64,000 nucleotides of DNA, taken from contig JAQGDQ010000494.1 in assembly GCA_030141605.1 (NCBI GenBank), forward strand, positions 1 to 64,000. The letters run 5' to 3'. A program made the position numbers and the translations under genes. Shown here in pieces: positions 20,504-33,800 of this stretch. The DNA comes from Tubiluchus corallicola (Eukaryota; Priapulida; Priapulimorpha; Priapulimorphida; Tubiluchidae). Below the pieces are notes generated by a model, which ran no database searches, was not told the origin of the DNA, and saw only the letters and a list, made by a program, of their open reading frames with translations. Each line of letters begins with the position of its first letter. Positions within the stretch are counted from its first letter, which is position 1.

Positions 20504-23500
20504 CTAGAAAAAAACAATGCACTTGTGAACATAAACAAGAAACGTGAGAAGATGAACAAGAGCATGTGAACACGAACAAAAATTTGTGAATCTGAACAAA
20601 GACTTGTGGACATGAACAAGAATTTGTGAACACGAACAAACAGTAACTTCTGAACACGAATAAGAACTTTTGAACATGGACAAGAACTTGTGAACATGAA
20701 AAAGGAACATGTGAACATGAACAAGAACTTACGAATACGAAAAAGAACTTGTGAACATAAACAAGAACTTGCAAATGTGTGTGAAGGTGCTGAGAATGAC
20801 AAGTCTGTTAACAATGAACTGCTTCGCTTTTCAACAGTGTCACTATTACATGTAGCACAATTTAATCAATTATGGCACAATTTTCTACACATCAATTATG
20901 GCACAATTTTCTACACATCAATTATGGCAGAATTTGCTACACATCAATCATGGCACAATTTCCTACACATCAATATGGTGCAATTTCCTACACATGAATT
21001 ATGGCACAATTTTCTCCACATCAATTATGGCACAATTTCCTACACATCAATTACGGCACAATTTCCTACACATCAATTACGGCACAATTTCCTACACATC
21101 AATTACGGCAGAATTTCCTACACATCAATTATGTCACAATTTCCTACACATCAATTATGGCACAATTTTCTACACATCAATTATGGCACAATTTCCTACA
21201 CATCAATTATGGCAGAATTTCCTACACATCAGTTATGTCACAATTTCCTACACATCAATTATGTCACAATTTGCTACACATCAATTATGACACGATCCCT
21301 TACACATCAATTATGTCACAATTTCGTACAGACCAATTACCCATGGGGCAATGTTTTAATTTGGATGAATGTTCAAATTCAATGCGAACAAATTTTTTTA
21401 ATTCAAATTCAATTAAAATTATAGGCTTGCAACTTCGCAACTACTACATACATTCTTTATCATTAAAAGGTTTGAAACATCATGAGCACAATTTAGCTGT
21501 AATTTCTCTGCGCAATTTTCAAATAAATGATTAGTGTTTTTACTGCAGAATCAAGCAATGTGCATTATCTTTGTGAGAAACTGCCTTTTTTGAAGCAAAA
21601 CGGGACCCAACCTTAAAAGTGTAGGTCAAAACAATCTACTGTTTAAAATATTGAAAGGAAATATACTATTTTTTCATAAATGACTTACGAGAAAGAACTA
21701 CTAGCACACAAATATGATTTAGAGTTCACGCCACTAGTTGTTCGCTGTTACATGCATTTTGCCATTCACTAGTTAGAAATGCATTGAACAAAAAACAGGT
21801 ACTGTGCCTCTCAGTTCAGATGTTTTAGTTTGTGACAAACTGCACACTATACACATTCTACAGCTTGTGCGTGCACACAGCGATAAATTTGAAATTTGAA
21901 TGTTTATCTTAAAAATTGCCTAGTTTTAATACAACACACTGAATATCTTACAGTAGCACTGAACTTCAATTTTCGCTTTCGTAAACACATGCAACACGCT
22001 TAGGGAATATTTTTGCTGTTGAAAATGATGGTAATTTGTGATGTCATCACTAGTAGGCCTCGCCCGCCGTTATTTAAGTTTTTAATCTATTATTTAATTA
22101 TCAGAAACTTTTTTGCAGTATTAACTGTGTTAAAATGTTCACTTTTTAACGGACTTGAAAATGGGATAGTATATGAAAAATCATCCTGTCTTCGTTATCA
22201 TTATCTTCCTTTAATGATTCAAAAATTTAATCTAAAATCTTTTAAACTGAACCCGAATGCAATTTGGATTCGAAATCTTGAAATTTGGTTTGATTCTAGT
22301 TTGAAAATTAAAAATTTCATTCGATTCGAATTTCCTTTCCGGTTGAGAATAGCTCACCGTTAGCAAGCGCAGCTCAAAACACGCCAAGCGAAGCCAAAAA
22401 GAAAGTCAAATTTTTTTTACTAATTCCAGACAATGCAGAAAACCTAGTTGTTCAACTTTAGTAGCACGAACGAATCCACTTACCATTGACGGAGCCGACA
22501 ACGTGTTCCTGAGCGTAACCGCTCTTTACAAGTTCCTCTGCTACGTCCGCGTCGGTTTCCGCATCCACAAGCGACACTTCGTACTGATGCAAGCCAGCTT
22601 TCGTGTCGGAAATCTGAGATAAGCAAAAACAATTTACTTAGTAACGACAAAGACTGACACGTCTGCATAAAATTACCATCAAAATACGTTGTTACTAGCA
22701 ACAAGTAAAATAAACAAAAACTTGTTAGCATGTACTTCTATGCAGGTACACTCATATCTCGGTTTGCCGGACAAAAGTGGGGAGACGTCGGTCAAAATTT
22801 GTCCATATTTACCGATGCTAAGCAAATATAGTAGGCGCCGTGTATTAGACTCACGGTAATGTAGAATCAATTGCCTAATTGTCTCAAAAATGTTTAGTAC
22901 GGGCCGCTTCGATGCAAAAGTATATACAAACTGTTGGCAATTCACCCAAATAACTCTGCATAATTGACTCTATGTTTTTACTCTATAACTGATTCTGATT
23001 AAACCAGTAAACATGCTGACATACAAGCTACACACGTGTCGTAACACGCTGCTTGGTTACACTGACGTAATGATGTAAACAAAGTGACGGCCTGCCAACT
23101 AGCGGTCAGCTCGTGAAGCAACCGACGGTGTCCGTAAGTATGGGGGACTGTATTTTGTCCTGTATTTATAATAACTGTATAGAAAAGTATATAACCTCCC
23201 AGTATTATAGAAACCTTTGGCAATTGACTCAAATAACACCGCATAAGTGACTTTATATTACTGACTCTACAACTGACTCTGATTAAACCACTTAAATATG
23301 GTGACATACAAGCTACACATGTCTTGGTTACACTGACATAATGATGTAAACAAAGTGACGGTCCGCCAACTACCGGTCAGCATGGACTGTGTCAGTAGGT
23401 ATGCGGACTTTTTAATGGTCCAGATTTTGTCCGAATCTTCCGGGTCCGACAAACCAAAATTTTGAGTGTAGTCTGGTTTATTGCATTTTTAAATTATATG

Positions 23501-26500
23501 ACATTGTAAACAAAAGCTAGAAACAGAATGCATATCTAAACAATGTTTTTACTAAATGCATGATTTATTTTGCAACAAAATTTCGTCTATTCCAAATTTA
23601 AATTTTGAACGTTTAAATATTTGTGTGGCTTTTAAAACTAGCATACATGCTAAACGACTACACTGCACCAGCTCAATGGTAACAAAAATGAAATTTGTCT
23701 TAAACAGATAATTATAGATCGATTTATAGATAGACAGGCAGACACATAGGTCGATAGACATACAGATAGGTGGACTTACTATCAGAAACCCTCTATAAAC
23801 CATTATGGCATTATAATGAGACACATTAGACATTTTGTTTTGCTAAAAATTTGTGCATTAAGCAAGGTTGGTATTATTTGGTATTAAGAGCATTAAGTGG
23901 CATTATAGGGAGGGCAAGGGGAGGGGGGGGTTACAACAAGGTTTAAAATGCTTTAAAAAGCATTAGTCTACAACACCCTTTACTATATGCCAACAGATGG
24001 CAACACAAACTGTGCATGCCATTAGAGCAGTAAAGTGTAAATAACATCACTACTGCCACCTATTAAATTTAATAAGAGCAAAATCCAATTAGACGCACCC
24101 TCTGAATAGTTGCCCTGAGTAATTTTCCCTGCACTAGTTCTTCAAACCGGTGTTGAAGTTTCTCTTCCTGATCGCCAGGCGGCGCAGTAATACCAGCTAA
24201 ACTACACTGGAAAGCCTGCATGGAATAAAAGACATCAAAATCAGTAGTGAAAATAACTTTTTACCTTGGTGGGTGGATCATGGGGTGAGCGGGGATAGTT
24301 TCAGTTATTTTTTGTAAAGTACTAAGTCCTTCGTATGTGCTTATTAGTAATACTACAGCGTTCCCTTTTCCAAGCAGGGTTACCGTAGCAGCATCTTCTC
24401 TGCAGCATCGTCTCCTCTTTATACAAAGAGGTGTCTCCTTTTCCCATTGCTACTTTTAAAAATAAACCAAACACATTTCTTTTTGAACAAATATAACGCA
24501 TTTTAGTAAAACATTAATGTAATCATGAATAAAACCAAACTCTTTCTTCTAACTTCCTATATATTTCTAATGAATAGTTCCTATGATTTCTGCAACCTGT
24601 ATGGAACTTGCATTTACCTGTACAGAACTTGCATTTACCTGTACGGTACTTGCATTCACCTGTACGGAACTTGCATTCACCTGTATGGAACTTGCATTTA
24701 CCTGTACAGAACTTGCATTTACCTGTACGGAACTTGCATTCACCTGTACAGAACTTGCATTTATCTGTACAGCACTTGCATTTAGCAGTATGGAAATTGC
24801 ATTTACCTGTACAGAACTTGCATTTACCTGTACGGAACTTGCGTTTACCCGTACAGAACTTGCATTTACCTGTACAGCACTTGCATTTACCTGTACAGAA
24901 CTTGCATTTATCTGTACAGCACTTGCATTTAGCTGTACGGAACTTGCGTTTACCCGTACAGAACTTGCATTTACCTGTACAGCACTTGCATTTAGCTGTA
25001 CTGAACTTGCATTTATCTGTACAGCAGTTGTATTTACCTGTACAGAACTTGCATTTATCTGTACAGCACTTGCATTTACCTGTACAGAACTTGCATTTAT
25101 CTGTACAGCAGTTGTATTTACCTGTACAGCAGTTGTATTTACCTGTACGGAACTAGCGGAAAAGTCTGCCTGTGGTTTCAACAGTCTTGACTTGTGTACT
25201 CTGGCTGTCGTGCCGTAGTCGACGAAGCGGACATCTGCATCTTCGTCTGACACGTCAGTTATAACACTTCTGTACCTGTAATGAGCGAATACGGTTGTTC
25301 AGGGTACGCGGATATTTACAAAAACCTCCACAATAAATAAATGTGAAAGGACAAGAAACTTCAGTACATAAACTAAAAAATAATGGCAATGATGCGCTTA
25401 ATAAACTTGATAAAATCCTAAACAAAAAATATTTTTGCTTACTAATAGCCTAAATTCTTGCAGTTCAAACTTGACCATTCATGGTAAGTACGTGACAACT
25501 GACAACAAACTGTGTGAGCGACAGTACTTTCTCTACCTGGGCTCAGACGTGTGCGCATGGCCGCATGCACACAAAAGCCAAACACCGCATTGTTGGGCTG
25601 TGAAGCAAAAAGTACTGCCATCACGAGCTCTGACTCCGTACAAGTATAAAGAAAGAACTAAAGAAAAAAGACTTATGATATTGAATATAATCGATAATAT
25701 TGACAGAAGGTAGGAGGTGCTGCAGTTCCACAATATCCATACATGAGCCGCCACTAGCATGGTTACAAAGTCACACCCCCGCAGGATACAAATATTACCA
25801 GAATACAGGATACCGAAATTGTAACCAGGACAGATGAGAAATAAGAGAGAATTTTGGCGACCCATCGCAGGCATTAAAAGCAATTTTAATCTGATCAAAG
25901 TGCAGAGGTGAGGGAGCAAACTAGATTAACTGATACAAGGTGTATACATAACCAAGCATGGCTAGCAGACGGATAATTGTCAATGGTCTAATGTCTCGTC
26001 ATCGTACCGGATTTGTGACTGAAAATTAACCCAGTTCTCGGGCTTTAAACACCTTTGTATGTTAAAAAGACTCAGACGCTAAATGTTATATTCAGATTGC
26101 AAACTGCTGAACACTGTTAGAAAAAAAGTGCCAAGTCATCTCTCAGTAATTGCTTAAACAATAGTAAGTTAAAAGTGTACTACCTATAATGTCTTATCAA
26201 TAGAGGTCACTAAAAATGCATAACATACTACCGCTAGCACTGTTGACAGTGGTGTCGCCATCTAGTAAGATTAAACTGAAATAACGGGAGCTAGCTTATC
26301 TTTAAAAATTTAAATCATCAATATTTCTTAAAAGCCTTTAAACTTACGACACCCACCAGTCGTTACTCTCGCCGTACGGTGCAACGCAGGACCTCCCGAC
26401 AGACGGATCTTCCAGGATGTCGCCGCCCTTGCTGCAATAATCCTGCAACTGTTCTTCCAGCACCGGATTGCAGCCTCGTGACGAAGCCAGCTGACACCAG

Positions 26501-29500
26501 AACTCCTGGCATGTTTGCAGCGATGCACCGGGCACATAGACGTCCAGGGTCGTTCTGACCTCAAACTTTGGAATTATGTAAGCTGTAAAAAAGGATAAGT
26601 TGAACAACATGAGTCAGACGTGTGCCTGTGATGTACAGTAAACTAGGTATAACTCAAACACCTTGGGGAAAATTTGTTCAAGCTATGCGAAAGTACGAGT
26701 TAGACAATGTTCATAAGCAAACAACAATTTTTAAGAATAATCAAAAATAAAATGACTGTCCACCTATTGTAGTCTGAGTAGCATGGTTCATAGAATTAAT
26801 AATAATAATATTGTGATTTACATTAAACCACGTTCATTAAGCCATGTTGTGTTCAGCATTCTACTAAGGTAATACAAGAAATCTTTAGCATTTTGGCTGA
26901 AGTCGTAATGTGGTACACACTTTCGCAAAGGAGTTCTCGCTTGGGAAATTCAAGACAAGAGGGGTAATTTCAATCAGATTGTTAAGAATTCTACTAAGAA
27001 TTCGGTTCGAGTTATTCGTGTTAGCGAATGTTTGATAAAGGAAAAAAAGGACTGACTTTCCATATATTAGGCCATTTTCAAGTCTGATAAAAAGTATACA
27101 TTCTAACACCAGCAATACTGCAAAAACATTTCTGATAATTAAATAATAGATTAAAGACTTAATTAATGGCGAGCGAGCCCAACTATTGATGGCATCACAA
27201 CCTAACTTCATTTTCAACAGCAAAAATATTCCACTAGCGTGTTGCACGTGCTTGCAAAACCGAAAATTAAAGTGCAGTACTACTGTAACATATTCAGTGT
27301 GTTGTACTAAAACTAGGCAAGTTTTAAGATAAAAACTCAAATTTCAAGTTTACCACTGTGCTCACGCATGAGCTGTGGAACGTGTGCTGTTAGTCACAAC
27401 CAACATATCTGAAGCGAGAGGTACAGCACCTGTTTTTTGTGTAATGCATTTCCGAAATGCAGGCACTAGTGCCCGTCTAACTAGCGAATAGCGAAATGCA
27501 TGTAACAGCGAAGAACTAGTGGCGCGAACGTGAAATAGTGTTTGTGTGGTAATAATTCTTTCATGTAAGTCATTTTTTAAAAAAAATAGTATGTTTCCTT
27601 TCGATATTTTAAAGAGAATGTTTTGGTCTGCAGTTTAACATTTGGTCCAGTTTTGCTTTAAAGGGAAAAACTAGAGAAAAAATCCTTCCACAAGATCTCT
27701 TTGAGGTACGCAAGAATTCGAGTTATACCAGTTTGTGTTATACGTACTTTACTGTACTTCATTACTGTTGTGGAGTTTATTCTGGAATATTCCATAGTAT
27801 AGTAGAACAATCGTCTTACCTTGTAGAACAGGGGTGTGCAAATTATCTGACTAGCCGGGCCGCATTAAACTTTCCTGCAATTCCTCCGGGCCACAGGCAG
27901 TTTGATCAAGGAGCCAAGTACAGAAAGGCCTAATAACGATTTTTTGCATCCGATCTGTGCACATAATTACTACTACACTCAAGAAACTATTTTAGAAGTT
28001 ATTAAAATTTATATTACAAACCATATATTTCTACTTTCAGGACAAATAGTGGTAATTTCATTACAATGCATATTAGTAATGTGTATCACACAGTCTGTGT
28101 AGTACAGTGACATTAAGCTACAACCGTCTTGTAAGGGTTAATGGCATCCGATCTAGTAGAAAAAACTACCTGCACTATCTTTGGGATCGTGGCACGAACT
28201 TCAGCTGGACACACTCAATTAATCGCCCGGGCCGCACTTTCATTAGGTTGACAAATCTCTTCGCGGGCAGCCCAAATTCTCTCGGCGGGCTGCCGTGGCC
28301 CTCGGGCCGCAATTTGCACACCCCTGTTGTAGAAGTTTCGAGAATTTTCTATTTCTAGATTGTTCTTTTGCACTGATATATAAGTTGGACCTGGCCACTG
28401 GAGTTTATTCTCTTGTATCCTCGTATTCTCAGATTCTCAGGTACGTTTCACGTTTCCAGATTATCACATTTACTGTAAACATTTCGCATTCCTTCATACT
28501 TTTGTGTTGTAGAATTCTCGTATAATAAACTAGTTTAATTTGACAATGTGTTTTCTGGTTTTCTCTACAAGCCTTCGAGAGAAACAAAACACAACAATTA
28601 CATTTTCTCATTATCTGCTCAGCACTGCCAACTGCTACAATAAAGATCAGGGACATCTGTCAGTGTCTGTCCTCTATCAGTAACGACCTATATTCAGCTC
28701 CTGCCACAACCATCAAGTATAGCAGCTGGTTCCATTATGGAGTTTACACGAGAGCAACGCAGGTTGAATCTGACCACAAATCAATTAGCCAATAACAATG
28801 GCGGCATTCGTGCACTGCTAGGTGTCTCTTGTGTCGGCTGACAATACTGTCGATCTGTTGGATTATGTCCCCGGTGTGAGAGTAGCATGCAGTAGACAAT
28901 AACGCAGAATATTTTTGCATTAGTATTTAAGTCTGCTCGTATTCAGCACTACGAATTGGTTACAAAAACATGGTGAATAAACGGAGATGCCTTTGCGACA
29001 TTACTTCATTTTTATTGCTAGTGAACACTAGGGGTGAGCATTCTCTACCAGAAAGCGAATTCGAATCGAACCGAATTTGTGACTTTCGAATTCGAATCGA
29101 ACCGAACTTCAGTGTTTCGAATTCGAATTGAGCTTGAACGACTTTCGAACAAGTTTTCGAACCACCATTAAAAATTAGTCTTACAAAGATCATGCATAAT
29201 ACTAGATTTTGTTCTGCAATAAAACAAATAGTACCGTATTTTCCCGTGTATAAGAGACCCTTGTGTATAAGAGACCCCTTCAATTTTTAGGCAAAAATTC
29301 TGGAAAAAAGTTTTTTCAGACGGACATTTTTAGAGGGTAGAGTACAACTTTTTTCAACTCAGTGCGGTACTGAAAACAAAATAAAACCAGTTAATGTGTT
29401 GTAGAAAAAGAGTTCTGGTATATACTAAAGTGCGTACCTGCAAACCTGTAACAGGAAAAGAGAAAACGAAGAGATAATGCCTGTGTCACGATGCTTGTAT

Positions 29501-30754
29501 TGCTTACAACCACTTCATAGTCGAACGCGACACGCAAAACAGTTGTAGAGCACTTATTTCTTTAAAATCATTAGTGTCACAATTTATGCATCTTATTGAA
29601 AAGACTTACTCCCATGTATAAGAGACCCCCTATTTTTAAAGTGAAAATTCTGAGCAAAAAAGGGTCTCTTATACACGGGAAAATACGGTAATTTCTTTAA
29701 AATTGTGCGCAGGATTCACAGCTAAATTATGCTAATTGCATGATGTTTCAATCGTTTTAATGATCAGGAACATACGTGATTGAAGTGCTGAATTATTCGA
29801 ATCTATAGTTTTGGACATGAATGGAGTTCGAACTAAAAAAACTCGTTCGAATCGAATTCGAACGTTCGATGCTCACCCCTAGTGAACACAAAATAACAAA
29901 AACAAAACATCACAACTGTCACCCTGAGCAGCCGACATTACTTCCACCTCTATAACAACTAACTAACAAGGTCAAAATCCAGTTACAGAACACAGGTGAG
30001 AAGCCAACCTGGCGCTTAAATTAAAATCGGCAGGCGGGTCATAACAAATTGGCATTGGGAAACTAAGACATTCGTCGGTTTGAGGAATGTTATAAATATT
30101 TGGTCTTTTGGCACCAAAGTTTGACAACAGAGTATTAACGCTCATTGCTACCATTTTCTGCCCATATTTATTTGTGGTCTCATATCTATATCGGACATAC
30201 ATTGAGCTGACAATCACAGAAAACAATAACTTGGTGATCTAAAGTGTTTTGGCAGTTTTGTAGCATTTTTACCCCATTGTGCATTAGGAATTTACCCTAA
30301 TGAACATTCCACTTGCCTAACGTAGCGTGCAGCTAATTTGTTTGACACGTGGGCACAATAGGACAAGCCTGTGCTGAAGTCGACTAGTCGTGATCGTTGT
30401 TAATAAGGTGTTAATAAGGTTAATAAGCTATTTTGCACAATAGCGAACAATGCGGGTTGCATACGAATTCAGCATACGTGGCCTTCGTGTAAATTCCATA
30501 TATGGTTAAGTGTGGAATCGCAACTTCTGAAGAACTGTATAAAAAGTAAAAGGATGAGAATATGTGTTAAAATACCAATAATTGATTCAGAGATTGAATG
30601 TTGTTGTTGTTTATCACAGGTGCTTGTTTGTTCGTCCTCTGCAGTGTCCACTTCTTCCAACCCGTCTCCCAGGGCTTCCCGATCCTGCTGTAAAAAATGA
30701 AATGCACGGAATTCTTACATAGTTGTTGTCACCTTAGCGGAGAGAAAAAGAGAA

Positions 30755-30851
<97 letters not shown>

Positions 30852-33800
30852 AGAGAGTTAGACTGAGAGAGAGAGAGCTAATTTCGTCAATATTTAACTG
30901 GATTGTTCCATCAAGCTGCCACTATTGACAATTCTGCATGATTCAGTAGCCAAAACTAAAAACTAACCTCGCCAATTTGTTTGGGAGATTTCACTTCTTC
31001 TGATTGCACGCTCTCTGATGCAACAAGTTCCTCGATCACATCGTCTCCCCTGCCATCAGCTAAACCACTGGGGCGTTCCTTTTCGAACGGCGTACCGTCA
31101 GAGATCAGAGATTGTTCAGATACGTCGCTGTGAGAATGAGGATCGATAAGGGAGGCATCTGCGTAATCGTCGTCGACATTTGGAGAAGACTGGGAAGACG
31201 GAATGCCACTATCACAAGCTGCCTGCTGAAAAGACGTCTTTCCATAATCATCTCCGTCATTGTCATCGTCATCCTTCAGGTCATTGTCAGCGCCTTGGCT
31301 AGATGGACTGGCCCCTGAACCATCTGGTGGAGAACGATTAGAACAAGAGTATGGCATTTGAAATGCACTAGCATTTGCTATTTCGGAGCAGACAGACACG
31401 TCTAGAGCAGGTTCCAGCCTCATGTTTGATTCCACACAGGTGACCAAGTCGGCCAGGTCTTCTTCATGTTGTGATATCATGCCCTGGATGTCTTCCGGCT
31501 GTGCAAAGTCGGAATTTCCCTCCTCGACTTCTGCATCTTTTGCCTCGATGACTTGTCGATCTTCTGGCTGTGTCGAAGTGGCCACATCTGATTCAGGAGG
31601 TGAAATACTCGCATCTTTAAAGAGTTCTTCACTTGGCCGTAGTTGATGCGAGTCTTCCGGGGGTGAATCTGGTGGGGAAGAAGCCACATCTTCATCATTC
31701 AGATTACCCAAATCAGTTGTAAGTAACTCCCCCCTTCTATCGTCTTTCCTGTCTTCTTCGGTTTCTGAACTAATATCTGCTTCAGCATCTTGACTGGCAG
31801 TCTCTAACTCAGCTGCTACAGCTTCTTCAAGATTCTGACAGCTTTCTGTGGCTTCATCATCTTCGACAGCTGCATCAACGACAACTCGAGTTTCAGTTTT
31901 TGAACGCAAGTCGGCACCCGACATCTCAGAGTCTAAGTGTTTACCGACTTCTATATCCACTGCAACTTCTTGCTTTAAACCTGATGGCAACAAACCCAAT
32001 TCGTCTTCCGTTGAAAATACCCGTTCATCTTCAGTTGGAAGTTCCAAGTCATCTTCGGCTGGAGATGCTGCATCTTCTTCCTCTGGAGATGCCGCATCAT
32101 CTTTGGTTGGAGATGCCCTGTCGTCTTCAGTTGGTGATGCCTGGTCGTGCTGTATATTTTGTCTGTCTTCAGGCTGACAGTCTGGAGCATATTCATCATA
32201 TGCTTCTATGTCACCCATTGTATCTGGCAGTCGTTTAACCTGGGCAATGCTTTCACCTTCAACTTCGTCTTCGTCTGCCAACAGGTCATCTGGAAGAGGA
32301 ACTTCAAGAGGAAATACTTCGTTCACGATTCGTTGTGCGCCCTCTCGTCCCGCATCCCGCTCGGATTCTGTAAGCTGAGCCTGCTCGTCAGAATCGGCCA
32401 GCACCTCAAAACTTGCAACGACGTTGGTAAGCAGCCGAATCTGGGCTCTTATATCAGAAAGGCAACTGGCCATTTCAGCCTCAGCTTGCTCCTCCTCGTC
32501 CCGCTGTTGGTGCGATTCTCTAGGCTCAAAATTTACCTTTTCCTCAACACTGGACACATCGCCAGCTGCACTCAGATCAACTGGACTGGGTGTAGTTCCC
32601 TCAGCTTCCTGCAAAGATGTCACAGTAATGTCCTTATCACTTTCCACCACAGCGTCATCGGCAGAAGAAGCTCTGGCAGAAAGACCCCTCTCTGACTCCG
32701 CTAACTGCTCATCTTGGTTTGAGTCGTCTAGCGACTCAGGTGAATCGACTTCGGATTTCCTAATTGCCTCTGCGAGCTCTTGATCGCCAAAAGACTCTTT
32801 CAACATATGCCGATAAACATCTGGGCCTTCCACATCTTCTGAATAGCGGTCGTCATCGTAGTCAGCTTGCACTTCAGCATTTTCTAAATCTTCGGCTAGA
32901 TCTTCATCGTCGAGCAGCTTGTCAAAAGCAGATCCTTTCAACTCGTCCTCCACCTCGTTAGTGGAAAACTGATCTTCGGTATCTAGTTGCTGTATCATCT
33001 CTTTCAACTCTCGATCCAACTCTTCATCGCTAAGCACTTCCTTAAAATCTGACTCATCCAAATCGGCTTCCACCACGTTACTGGGAAGCTGGTCTTCCAT
33101 CTCCGGTACACTGGGCTCAGCAACCACGTCTTCCTCAAATCGATGTTTATCTACGAGCATATCCTTCACGTTTTCTTCAGTGGTTTCGTCCTCCTTTTCC
33201 TGATAGTCCAAGGTCTGGTCTACTTCTGTCTTCTCTTCTGTAGCGGAAACCTCGGAATCGTACTGGGCATTCTCGTCACCTTCTTCGGCGCTGTCAAACT
33301 CCAATTCGTCGTCAGACTTGCTTTCATTTGGCGTTTCTTTGTCGTTCAGTTCCTGTAAGGTATCGGCAAATTCCTCCTCCGTACTCGCCACCGATTCGTT
33401 CATATTCCCTTCGTTCTCATCAACAATATTATCGTCTCCAAATTCAGCATCTGCTGGCGGCAAATCTGTTTTGACGCCCAAATTCAAAACGTCAGTTGCT
33501 GACTTTTGCTCGAAGCCAATCGCTAGTCCTTCTTTTACCATGATATTTTCCACAGACTCTGAACTGCCTTCGGTGATATCTACAACCGGCACTATTGCGT
33601 CGCATACTACATTTATTACAAGTGCCTTTTCTGCCGTCAGTTCTTCAAACCTTTCAATCGCGGAAGCTGTCCAGCTGTCACCAGGCGGAGCAATGTTTGC
33701 TCTACACCGAATAGCTAGTGCCTGCTCTTTGAGCAAATTATCTGGAATGCCTACAATGTTCTCCGTGTTCACCCGCTCGCTGTTTCCGTAATCCACAAAC

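Noticed and set aside
20690-21534. 244- and 177-residue plus-strand ORFs with [13 protein letters not shown] repeats
   Set aside because: A 26-bp array opens all three frames periodically. It lies in the last Tudor intron on the other strand.
24597-25163. CRISPR-like array (regular short repeats)
   Set aside because: Units are head-to-tail without unique spacers, in a eukaryotic exon/intron junction. The same holds for all other arrays here.
24525-25218. Plus-strand ORFs with CTELAFT or LHLPVQN repeats over the donor array
   Set aside because: They are shadows of the 21-bp repeat. The minus-strand frame joins a Tudor domain and has splice logic.
31848-33791. Plus-strand Ser-rich ORFs antisense to the acidic linker
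   Set aside because: Complement of Asp/Glu/Ser codons. No splice or domain support.
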